A stretch of DNA of 64,000 nt from assembly GCF_001902145.1 (NCBI RefSeq), contig NZ_MRST01000017.1, positions 124,001-188,000 on the forward strand. The letters are read 5' to 3'. This document shows, piece after piece, positions 25,357 through 32,920 of this stretch. The position numbers and the translations under genes were made by a program. The stretch comes from Pseudomonas fluorescens (GTDB lineage: Bacteria; Pseudomonadota; Gammaproteobacteria; Pseudomonadales; Pseudomonadaceae). The notes below the pieces were generated by a model, which worked only from the letters and a program-made list of their open reading frames with translations, ran no database searches and had not been told where the DNA came from. Position 1 is the first letter of the stretch. The number at the start of each line of letters is the position of its first letter.

Positions 25357-26790
25357 CTAGCCAATCTGCAGGAGAATATCCCGCACCTTGTCCAGCGCCG
25401 GGTCGATGTCCAGGCTCTCGATGGCGCCGAACCCCATAATCAGCCCCGAGCGCACCGGCCGGTCGTGGAAGAACACGTCCAGAGGGTATAGCCCCACCTC
25501 GACCTGGCGCGCCCGTTCCATCAGCAATGGAATATTTACCGGCACCTTGCACAGAGCCGCCAGGTGAAAGCCCGCCACCGTCGGTACGGCCTCGAACCAC
25601 GGCGACAGATCGCCCGCCAGACGCTGCAGGATGCGTTCGCGACGCCCCGCATAGACGCCGTGACAGCGGCGAATATGCTTGAGCAGGTAGCCTTCGCTGA
25701 TGAACTTGGCCAGTGCCCACTGCGGCAAGGTAGCGCTGTGCTGGTCGGTCAATTGCTTGGCCTTGAGCACCGCACCATAAATGGCCGGCGGCAGCACCGC
25801 ATAGCCCAGGCGTAGCTCCGGCGACAGGGTTTTGGAAAAGGTGCCGACGTAGGTGACCACGCCGCGGGTATCCATGCTTTGCAGGGAGTCGGTGGGGCGG
25901 CCTTCGTAGCGGAATTCGCTGTCGTAATCGTCTTCGATGATGATCGCGCCGAGCGCAATGGCGCGGTCCAGCAGGGCCGCGCGCCGCGTCTGGCTCATGG
26001 GCATGCCAAGGGGGAATTGGTGGGACGGCGTCACATAGATCAGACGGGTGCCATCCGGGATCTGGTCGACCTGCAGGCCCTGTTCATCGACGGCGACACT
26101 GGCGACGCGAGCGCCCATCGCGACGAACAATTGGCGTGCGGGGCTGTAGCCAGGGTCTTCCATCGCGACCAGGCTGCCGGGCTCAAGCACCACGCGGGCG
26201 AGCAGGTCCAGCGCCTGCTGTGCCCCATTGGTGACCACGATATCGCGGGCGCGGCATTTGACCCCGCGGGAAAACGCGATATGCCCGGCGATGGCCTCGC
26301 GCAGCGCCGGCACCCCTTCGGGCTGGCTGTAAAAGCCGTTGTTCTGGGCGATGCGACGCAACGCATCCTGGGTGCAACGCCGCCATTCGTCCTGGGGGAA
26401 ATGGTGGCGTGTCGTCGCGCCGCCGATAAATTCGTAGCGCAGGATTTCTTCGCGGGCAGGGTGGTGCATGGGCGAGGGCAGTGCCGCCCATTTGCCCAGG
26501 TTGGCGGCGCACGCCAGGTCGGTGGCAGTCTGTACGTGATGGGGCTGTGGTGCCCACGCATTGACGAAGGTGCCGCGGCCGGTCTTGCCAACCAGCAGGC
26601 CCTCGTACGTCAAGGTGGCGTAGGTGTCCGACACCGTCTTGCGCGAGATGCCCAATTGTTCGGCGAGCAGTCGGCTGGGGGGCAGTTGCGCGCCGGCTGC
26701 GAGCCGCCCGGCGGCGATGGCCTCGCGCAACTGCTGATACAGCTGGGCGGCGAGGTCCTTGCGACCGGTAATGACGAGGTGCAGTTCCAT
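25357..26790 (-). CDS. MocR/PdxR-family transcriptional regulator (GntR wHTH fused to class I aminotransferase fold)
   Basis: The 477-residue protein joins an N-terminal GntR winged helix (LPPSRLLAEQLGISRKTVSDTYATL) to a fold-type I aminotransferase domain. The PLP lysine is in GTFSKTLSPELRLGY and the conserved YVTPSHQFPLG precedes it. MocR regulators use PLP as a cofactor or effector and often control a neighbouring gene. An inverted repeat CAGATCGAT...ATCGATCTG lies just before its start, suggesting autoregulation. The downstream cupin is the nearest possible target. Confidence 0.88.
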   Translation of the reverse strand: MELHLVITGRKDLAAQLYQQLREAIAAGRLAAGAQLPPSRLLAEQLGISRKTVSDTYATLTYEGLLVGKTGRGTFVNAWAPQPHHVQTATDLACAANLGKWAALPSPMHHPAREEILRYEFIGGATTRHHFPQDEWRRCTQDALRRIAQNNGFYSQPEGVPALREAIAGHIAFSRGVKCRARDIVVTNGAQQALDLLARVVLEPGSLVAMEDPGYSPARQLFVAMGARVASVAVDEQGLQVDQIPDGTRLIYVTPSHQFPLGMPMSQTRRAALLDRAIALGAIIIEDDYDSEFRYEGRPTDSLQSMDTRGVVTYVGTFSKTLSPELRLGYAVLPPAIYGAVLKAKQLTDQHSATLPQWALAKFISEGYLLKHIRRCHGVYAGRRERILQRLAGDLSPWFEAVPTVAGFHLAALCKVPVNIPLLMERARQVEVGLYPLDVFFHDRPVRSGLIMGFGAIESLDIDPALDKVRDILLQIG

Positions 26791-26804
26791 GTTTCATCCT
26801 GGGG

Positions 26805-26843
26805 CAGATCGATCCGCGACAAGGGTACGCGCAAATCGATCTG
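26805..26843. promoter_or_regulatory. Inverted repeat upstream of the MocR gene
   Basis: Nine-base perfect arms CAGATCGAT (26805-26813) and ATCGATCTG (26835-26843) are separated by 21 bases and begin 14 bases before the MocR start codon. This fits an autoregulatory operator. Confidence 0.5.
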
Positions 26844-26860
26844 AAAAAACCCAGGCGAGA

Positions 26861-27628
26861 TCAGGACAGGAAGCCGCCGTCCACATTCAGCGAAACCCCG
26901 GTGGTATAGCTCGACGCGTCGCTGGCCAGGTACAGCACCGCGCCGGCCATTTCGCTGGGGGCGGCCACGCGCTTGAGCGGGATCTGCGCCAGGGCCATTT
27001 TCAGGATCGAGTCGTTCTTGACCAGTGCCGAGGCGAACTTGGTATCGGTCAGGCCCGGCAACAGGGCGTTGCAGCGGATGCCAAAGGCTGCACATTCCTT
27101 GGCAAATACCTTGGTCATGTTGATCACGGCGGCCTTGGTCACCGAGTAGATGCCCTGGAACACGCCCGGCGAGATGCCGTTGATCGAGGCCACGTTGATG
27201 ATGCTGCCGCCGCCGTTCTCGCGCATCAGCTTGCCGGCCTCCACCGACATGAAGAAGTAGCCGCGAATATTCACGTCAACGGTCTTCTGGAACGCACCCA
27301 GATCTGTGTCCAGGACGTTGCAGAACTGCGGGTTGGTGGCGGCGTTGTTGACCAGGATATCCAGGCGGCCGAACTGTTCGCGGATGCCGGCAAACACTTG
27401 GGTGATCTGCTCCATTTCACCAATGTGGCAGGCAATGGCCGTGGCTTTGCCGCCCTCGGCGATGATTGCATCGGCCACGTGCTGGCAACCGTCCAGCTTG
27501 CGGCTGGAGACAATCACGTGGGCGCCTTGCTGGGCCAGTAACTTGGCGATGGCCTCACCGATGCCACGGCTGGCGCCGGAAACGAAAGCAATCTTGCCGT
27601 CGAGGTCAAACAGGTTGGTCTTGGACAT
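26861..27628 (-). CDS. SDR-family NAD(P)-dependent oxidoreductase
   Basis: The 255-residue classical short-chain dehydrogenase has the cofactor motif SGASRGIGE, NNAA, the catalytic Ser region INVASING and the YSVTK pair, ending in the usual GVSLNVDGG. It probably oxidises or reduces a hydroxyacyl-CoA or similar alcohol. The ATG at 27628 has AAGGA before it and is 21 bases after the phosphotransferase gene stop, so the two form an operon. This pairing is common in acyl-CoA catabolic settings. Confidence 0.9.
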   Translation of the reverse strand: MSKTNLFDLDGKIAFVSGASRGIGEAIAKLLAQQGAHVIVSSRKLDGCQHVADAIIAEGGKATAIACHIGEMEQITQVFAGIREQFGRLDILVNNAATNPQFCNVLDTDLGAFQKTVDVNIRGYFFMSVEAGKLMRENGGGSIINVASINGISPGVFQGIYSVTKAAVINMTKVFAKECAAFGIRCNALLPGLTDTKFASALVKNDSILKMALAQIPLKRVAAPSEMAGAVLYLASDASSYTTGVSLNVDGGFLS

Positions 27629-27649
27629 GAGGGTTCCTTGTAGTTGCAC

Positions 27650-28717
27650 TCAGAGCGCTGATTTGCCGATGACATTCAGGCTCATCTGCTCCAGCAGTTT
27701 GTTCATGTGGATGAACTGCGCGAAGCGTTTGTCCTGGGTCTGGCCATGGAAGAAGCGGTAGTAGATCTGCTGCACAATCCCGGCCAGACGGAACAGGCCA
27801 TAGGTGTAATAGAAATCGAAATTGTCGATCTGGATGCCGGAGCGCTCGGCGTAGTAGTCGACAAACTGGCGGCGGGTGAGCATGCCGGGGGCGTTGCTCG
27901 GCTGGCGGCGCATCAATTGCACCGGCGCTGGGTCTGCGGCCTCGATCCAGTAGGCGAGGGTGTTGCCCAGGTCCATCAGCGGGTCGCCCAGGGTGGTCAG
28001 CTCCCAGTCCAGCACACCGATGATCTGCATCGGGTTGTGCGGGTCGAGGATCACGTTGTCGAAGCGGTAGTCGTTGTGCACGATGCTGGAGGTGGGGTGA
28101 TCGGCAGGCATCTTGTCGTTGAGCCAGGCGCGTACCGCCTCCCATTTTGGCGCATCGGGCGTCAGGGCTTTTTCATAGCGCTCGCCCCAGCCGCGAATCT
28201 GCCGCGCCACGTAGCCTTCGGGCTTGCCCAGGTCGGCCAGGCCGCAGGCGTGGTAGTCGACCTGGTGCAGCTCGACGAACTTGTCGATAAAGCTCTTGCA
28301 CAAGGCTTCGGTGCGGGTGGTGTCCAGGCCCAGTTCAGCCGGCAGATCGGAACGCAGGATGATGCCGTTGACGCGCTCCATCACATAGAACTCGGCGCCG
28401 ATCACCGATTCATCGGTGCAGTGCACATAGGCTTTGGGGCAGTACGGAAAGCCATCTTTGAGTTGGTTGAGAATGCGGTATTCGCGGCCCATGTCGTGGG
28501 CAGACTTGGCCTTGTGGCCAAACGGCGGGCGCCGCAGCACAAGTTCCTGGCCAGGGTATTGGAGCAGGTAGGTCAGGTTCGATGCACCACCGGGGAACTG
28601 GCTGACGGTGGGCGTGCCCTCCAAGCCCGGGATATGGGCCTTGAGGTAGGGATCGATCAGGCTGGCATCAAGTTCTTCGCCTGGGCGAATCTGGGTCGAT
28701 TGGTCATTCAGCGCCAT
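27650..28717 (-). CDS. Phosphotransferase-family protein (ACAD10/11 kinase-like)
   Basis: The 355-residue protein has the aminoglycoside-phosphotransferase-like kinase fold: an N-terminal nucleotide-binding lobe with VLRRPP, the catalytic HNDYRFDNVI and the metal-binding LDWELTTLGDPL. It resembles the kinase domain fused to acyl-CoA dehydrogenases in ACAD10/11, which phosphorylates 4-hydroxyacyl-CoA before fatty-acid catabolism. With the adjacent SDR it may take part in hydroxyacid breakdown. This role is inference from the family and neighbour. Confidence 0.85.
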   Translation of the reverse strand: MALNDQSTQIRPGEELDASLIDPYLKAHIPGLEGTPTVSQFPGGASNLTYLLQYPGQELVLRRPPFGHKAKSAHDMGREYRILNQLKDGFPYCPKAYVHCTDESVIGAEFYVMERVNGIILRSDLPAELGLDTTRTEALCKSFIDKFVELHQVDYHACGLADLGKPEGYVARQIRGWGERYEKALTPDAPKWEAVRAWLNDKMPADHPTSSIVHNDYRFDNVILDPHNPMQIIGVLDWELTTLGDPLMDLGNTLAYWIEAADPAPVQLMRRQPSNAPGMLTRRQFVDYYAERSGIQIDNFDFYYTYGLFRLAGIVQQIYYRFFHGQTQDKRFAQFIHMNKLLEQMSLNVIGKSAL

Positions 28718-28846
28718 GCTTATCCCTTCTACTTATTCTAAAGGCCTTGGACTATTTCCTAATCTAATGCGCACAGCCGCCCAGCGACAAGGTCGGGGCG
28801 GTTTAATAGGTTAGCGTGTTGAAGGGTGATCAGCGTGCCTGATTGG

Positions 28847-29800
28847 TCATTTTGCGGGCGCTGGCAAGGCCACCGGTGTAAGCACAGGGCGGCCCGCAAA
28901 GTATTCCAGCAGATTATCAGCGACGCGCTGCACCGTATCATGGGCCGCTTCCGGGGACAGACCGGCCACGTGGGATGTCAGCACGGTATTGCTAAGGCGC
29001 TTGAGGGCATCGGGCACGGCAGGCTCATCGTCAAACACGTCCAGCGCGGCGCCGCCGATGCGGCGCTGCTCCAGCGCGGCGACCAGGTCGTCGGTCACCA
29101 CTACGCTGCCGCGCCCGATGTTGACCAGAAAGCCGTGCGGCCCCAGGGCGTCCAGGGCGTGACGGTCGATCAGGTGACGGGTGCTGGCACCGCCGGGCGT
29201 AGCCAGCACCAGGAAATCCGAGGTACGCGCCAGCTCAACAGCCGTCGCACAGTAGGTGTAATCCACGTCATCGCGGGGTTGGCGGTTGTGATAGCTCACC
29301 TCCATGCCGAACCCAAGGGCGGCGCGCCGGGCAATCTCCATGCCCACCGCGCCCAGCCCGAGAATTCCCAGGTGTTTACCGCTCAGGGAAGGGCGCATCA
29401 CCTTCGGCCATTCGCCGCGCCGCACCGCCGCATCCGTCTGGGGAATGCCACGCACCAGCGACAGCAACAACGCCATGGCGTGATCGGCCACCGACGGGGC
29501 GTTCACGCCAGCGCCGTTGGTGACCACAATCCCACGGTTGCTCGCCGCCTGCAGGTCCACCTGCTCGTAGCCGGCACCGATCACGCAGATGATCTCCAGC
29601 AGGGGCAGCGCGGCGATTTCCTCGGCGTAAAGCCCCAGCGGGCCACGGGTCAGCACTGCCTGGATCTGTCCACCGTGGGTCTTGATCGCCTGGGCGCGTT
29701 CAGCGGGCGTCGGCGCCAGGATCACATGGAAATCACTGCTTTCGATGATTTGCAGGTATTCGTTGATGGTTTCAACCAGGACCAGAACAGTGGTGGGCAT
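28847..29800 (-). CDS. D-2-hydroxyacid dehydrogenase family protein
   Basis: The 317-residue NAD(P)-dependent enzyme has the Rossmann motif GILGLGAVGMEIARRA, the catalytic Arg region (VLATPGG, NIGRG), Glu in DVFDDEP and the catalytic His in SHVAGLSPEA. Such enzymes reduce 2-ketoacids such as glyoxylate, hydroxypyruvate or 2-ketogluconate. The frame extends 48 codons upstream, but the ATG at 29800 has a strong CAGGAAGAG eight bases before it and begins with the typical beta strand. No operon partner is evident. Confidence 0.9.
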   Translation of the reverse strand: MPTTVLVLVETINEYLQIIESSDFHVILAPTPAERAQAIKTHGGQIQAVLTRGPLGLYAEEIAALPLLEIICVIGAGYEQVDLQAASNRGIVVTNGAGVNAPSVADHAMALLLSLVRGIPQTDAAVRRGEWPKVMRPSLSGKHLGILGLGAVGMEIARRAALGFGMEVSYHNRQPRDDVDYTYCATAVELARTSDFLVLATPGGASTRHLIDRHALDALGPHGFLVNIGRGSVVVTDDLVAALEQRRIGGAALDVFDDEPAVPDALKRLSNTVLTSHVAGLSPEAAHDTVQRVADNLLEYFAGRPVLTPVALPAPAK

Positions 29801-29951
29801 CGCAAGGCTCTTCCTGAAGGGTTTGAGAGCATGAGTATGCGGGATTTGTAAGACGCAGCGTTTTATTGGGGTGGGAAAACTTCTTCGCTCGTAAGGCCCG
29901 TCTGAATTCACAGACTGTCCATCCGCGCCCGCTTTTTTGCGCAAGACTTCA

Positions 29952-30317
29952 ATGACTTTTCCACCAGCAGAGACGATATGGATGCCTGTTCCTGCCGCAC
30001 CCGAAGAGATCGAATGGACACCGTATGGTTACAAACACTGTCCCTCAGCCCAGGTTCCCTGGAGAACAGTGATTGCCAGTACGCTGATTGGCCCCGCCAA
30101 GTACAGGCCAGGCATCGCTATTGAAAAGCTTGAAAGGGAAGCTTATAAAAACGGAATACCCACCACCAACGGAAAACCCTGGAAAGTGATGGAGCTCTCC
30201 CACTGCATAGGTGCCAGCCATGGCAAACTCAGCCGCTGGGTGCGAATAGAGCTCAGCGCCGGTGCTATCCATGGTCACCCGATTTCTGAACAGGAATTCA
30301 GGAGGTTAACAAATTGA
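29952..30317 (+). CDS. Candidate toxin C-terminal domain, orphan (unrecognised family)
   Basis: The 121-residue product (a TTG start at 29937 would add five) is basic and rich in Trp, Lys and His (EWTPYGYKHCPSAQVPW, NGKPWKVMELSHCIGASH). It has no signal or membrane segment. The reading frame continues upstream without a stop to 29895, and there is no good ribosome site before either start. It overlaps the next small gene by four bases, as toxin tips overlap immunity genes. I do not recognise the family; toxin is inference from arrangement and size. Confidence 0.5.
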   Translation: MTFPPAETIWMPVPAAPEEIEWTPYGYKHCPSAQVPWRTVIASTLIGPAKYRPGIAIEKLEREAYKNGIPTTNGKPWKVMELSHCIGASHGKLSRWVRIELSAGAIHGHPISEQEFRRLTN

Positions 30318-30646
30318 TCTCGCTTAACTTTACCGGCGGTACAGTCACCCATGACGACCTGTCGCACCTGCAGGATATTGCAGTGGCCAAGCAGGTCGAT
30401 CTGCTGAAGGAAGATATGCTCCAGGTGGAGTTCGCCGGGGGATTGTTACTGGATGTGGGTTGGTACCCGGAATTTGATGCAGCGGGTGGTTTTCGGATAA
30501 ACGTCATCAAGGACTATGACTGGGACCTTCCACTTATGGCGCTGACTGCCCACGAGACACCTGAATTGGTAGAAAAACTGGCTATTGCGCAGAACGCCAT
30601 ACAGGGCGAGCTGCGCAATCCAAACCTGGGAACCTCGGCTACTTAG
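30314..30646 (+). CDS. Small acidic protein, candidate immunity partner
   Basis: The 110-residue acidic protein starts at TTG 30314, with a perfect AGGAGG at 30300-30305 eight bases before it. Its start overlaps the upstream stop as TTGA. It contains VEFAGGLLLDVGWYPEFDAAGGF and ends in a helix. Size, acidity, tight coupling and lower GC than its surroundings resemble immunity genes paired with small toxins. The family was not recognised. The strong ribosome site, unlike the poor one upstream, would favour its production over the partner. Confidence 0.6.
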   Translation: MISLNFTGGTVTHDDLSHLQDIAVAKQVDLLKEDMLQVEFAGGLLLDVGWYPEFDAAGGFRINVIKDYDWDLPLMALTAHETPELVEKLAIAQNAIQGELRNPNLGTSAT

Positions 30647-30658
30647 TTGTTGCGCCAG

Positions 30659-31105
30659 CTACTGAACAGTCCCCGTTTGCCGGGCTTGGGTTCGCTCTCT
30701 TTGTGCGATCGGCATGAAATCGTACGTCGGGAAGAATTCTGTCTTGTAGACACCCCATGCGGTGTTCTCTATGGCCAGGTTGACTTGCGCCAGGCGTGAC
30801 GCCGGTAAGCGCAGCACAATGACTTGCCCTATGCCCATGGTGATATTCCAGCTGACGACTTCGACACCTTCCGGCGGGAAGACCTTGTGAAATTCCTGCT
30901 TGGCCAGTTGGGCTTTCAATTCGCTGAGTGGTGGTGACTGATCGTGTTTAAGGAATACCGTCAACATGACTGCGTTATCGGGTGTGATATCCGTGGTTTT
31001 TGCAGCAGAAGGGGCGGTGGGCTGTGCCGTGACTGCGCTGGGTAACAATGCGGCGCCGAGCAGTGCAGTTATTAATAATGAGTTGAGAGAGGAGCGTAAT
31101 TTCAT
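30659..31105 (-). CDS. Exported protein of unknown function, 148 aa
   Basis: A signal peptide (about residues 1-27, ending VTAQ) precedes a mature domain with AVMLTVFLKHDQSPPLSELKAQL, GVEVVSWNITMGIGQVIVLRLP and VYKTEFFPTYDF. The arrangement looks like a small alpha/beta ferredoxin-like fold. It is convergent with the toxin/immunity-like pair, 12 bases apart. I do not recognise the family. A periplasmic location is likely. Confidence 0.7.
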   Translation of the reverse strand: MKLRSSLNSLLITALLGAALLPSAVTAQPTAPSAAKTTDITPDNAVMLTVFLKHDQSPPLSELKAQLAKQEFHKVFPPEGVEVVSWNITMGIGQVIVLRLPASRLAQVNLAIENTAWGVYKTEFFPTYDFMPIAQRERTQARQTGTVQ

Positions 31106-31434
31106 CGTGAAATAACCTTGGTTGTTATCAACTAAAGGGGCGTTGACGATGGCTCCTTAGCAATGGTGTAAAAAGCTGGCAGTATCTGATTCTGTTGTCA
31201 GATGGCTCCTGTTCGTTTGGATTTGCGGATGCTTAGATATCCGTACGTAACCCTGATGCCCTAGGCGTCAACCGCCATAAGCGCTTTTTGGGGCGGCCCC
31301 GCCTAACCATTCCTCAGCTAAGTCTTTGCTTCTCCAAGAGAATCCCGGACAATCCGGCCCTTGTTTCGGCCAGGGCGCTGCCTGTCAGGTTTTTCTGACT
31401 CGTTCTGGCCGTGTGAATGCGGAGATCCGACCGG
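31106..31434. other. Gap between the exported protein and the permease
   Basis: No gene is seen. A ten-base direct repeat GATGGCTCCT is at 31148-31157 and 31201-31210. A GC-rich GGGGCGGCCCCGCC stretch lies near 31290. These bases must hold the divergent promoters for the 148-aa gene and the permease. Confidence 0.5.
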
Positions 31435-32712
31435 ATGAATGATCAGGCCAATAGCGTCGACGAACGCTATGCAACGACACCTGCAACCCTCACAAGCTGG
31501 AGCCGCCAGGACACCACCTGGATGCTCGGGCTGTTCGGTACCGCCATTGGCGCCGGTACTTTGTTCTTGCCGATCAACGCGGGCCTGGGGGGCTTCTGGC
31601 CGCTGGTGATCCTCGCGTTGCTGGCCTTCCCGATGACGTTCTTTGCCCACCGTGGGCTGACCCGTTTCGTGCTGTCCGGCCGCGAAGGTTCAGACATCAC
31701 CGACGTGGTGGAAGAGCATTTCGGTATCAAGGCCGGTGCACTGATCACCTTGCTGTACTTCTTTGCGATCTTCCCGATCCTGCTGATCTACAGCGTGGCG
31801 CTGACCAATACCGTCAGCAGCTTCATGGAGCATCAACTGCATATCCTGCCGCCGCCCCGGGCGATCCTGGCGTTTGTGTTGATTCTGGGCCTGCTGGCGG
31901 TGGTGCGTTGCGGTGAGCAGGTAATCGTCAAGGCCATGAGCCTGATGGTATATCCGTTTATCGTCGCCTTGCTGTTCCTGGCCGTGTACCTGGTGCCACA
32001 CTGGAATGGCGGCATTCTCAGCACCGCCAGCGAAGTGCCGGCACCGTCGGCGTTGCTCAACACGCTGTGGCTGGCGATTCCGGTGATGGTGTTCTCGTTC
32101 AACCATTCGCCGATCATCTCGGCCTTTGCTGTAGACCAGAAGCGCCAGTACGGCGCTCACGCCGAGGAGCGCAGTTCGCAGATCCTGTCCCGCGCACACC
32201 TGCTGATGGTGGCGATGGTGCTGTTCTTCGTGTTCAGTTGCGTACTGACCCTGTCGCCGGCGCAACTGGCTGAAGCCAAAGCGCAGAACCTGTCGATCCT
32301 GTCGTACCTGGCCAACCACTTCGATAACCCGACGATTGCCTTTGCCGCACCGTTGATTGCGTTCGTGGCGATTGCCAAGTCGTTCCTGGGCCACTACATC
32401 GGCGCCAGCGAGGGCCTCAAGGGCCTGGTGGTCAAGACTGGCCGCCGTCCTGCACCCAAGACCCTGGACCGCATGACCGCTGCCTTCATGCTGGTGGTGT
32501 GCTGGATCGTTGCCACGCTTAACCCGAGCATCCTTGGCATGATCGAGACCCTGGGTGGGCCGGTGATTGCGTCGATTCTGTTCCTGATGCCGATGTACGC
32601 CATCCGCAAGGTGCCGGCCATGGCCAAGTACCGTGGGCAGGCGTCGAATGTGTTTGTGACTGCGGTTGGCTTGGTTGCCATTACGGCGTTGGTGTATTCG
32701 CTGGTTGCGTAG
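31435..32712 (+). CDS. HAAAP-family amino-acid permease (serine/threonine transporter, SdaC-like)
   Basis: The 425-residue inner-membrane protein has about eleven helices and the hydroxy/aromatic amino-acid permease signature near the N-terminus (GLFGTAIGAGTLFLPINAG). SdaC-type members import serine or threonine with protons. The ATG at 31435 is preferred to one 18 bases upstream because GGAG precedes it at a usable distance. The stop codon TAG (32710-32712) lies inside the left arm of a REP element, so the last codons may have been reshaped by that insertion. Substrate is inferred from family. Confidence 0.85.
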   Translation: MNDQANSVDERYATTPATLTSWSRQDTTWMLGLFGTAIGAGTLFLPINAGLGGFWPLVILALLAFPMTFFAHRGLTRFVLSGREGSDITDVVEEHFGIKAGALITLLYFFAIFPILLIYSVALTNTVSSFMEHQLHILPPPRAILAFVLILGLLAVVRCGEQVIVKAMSLMVYPFIVALLFLAVYLVPHWNGGILSTASEVPAPSALLNTLWLAIPVMVFSFNHSPIISAFAVDQKRQYGAHAEERSSQILSRAHLLMVAMVLFFVFSCVLTLSPAQLAEAKAQNLSILSYLANHFDNPTIAFAAPLIAFVAIAKSFLGHYIGASEGLKGLVVKTGRRPAPKTLDRMTAAFMLVVCWIVATLNPSILGMIETLGGPVIASILFLMPMYAIRKVPAMAKYRGQASNVFVTAVGLVAITALVYSLVA

Positions 32713-32807
32713 GAGCGAGCTTGCTCGCGAAGAACGTCAACGATAACGCGTGCTTCCTGGATGAGCGCGGCGCCGGTGAGTTTTTCGCGAGCAAGCTCGC
32801 TCCTACA
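32709..32807. repeat. REP-type element, class I, overlapping the permease stop
   Basis: The arms match the other class I copies, and the core (CGTCAACGATAACGCG) is in the inverted orientation relative to 7180. The stop codon of the permease is part of GTAGGAGC. Confidence 0.92.
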
Positions 32808-32867
32808 TTGGTTTAGGGCAAGCCACACATTTGTTTTGTGGTGCGGCAGATGCCTTGTTCCAGGCGT

Positions 32868-32902
32868 AAAAAAACGCCGCGTACCTTGCGATACGCGGCG
32901 TT
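32868..32902 (-). terminator. Rho-independent terminator of acnB
   Basis: Perfect ten-base arms (ACGCCGCGTA/TACGCGGCGT) flank an eight-base loop. On the minus strand they are followed by a run of T, 19 bases past the acnB stop. Confidence 0.93.
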
Positions 32903-32920
32903 CTTCACATCAACACACCG

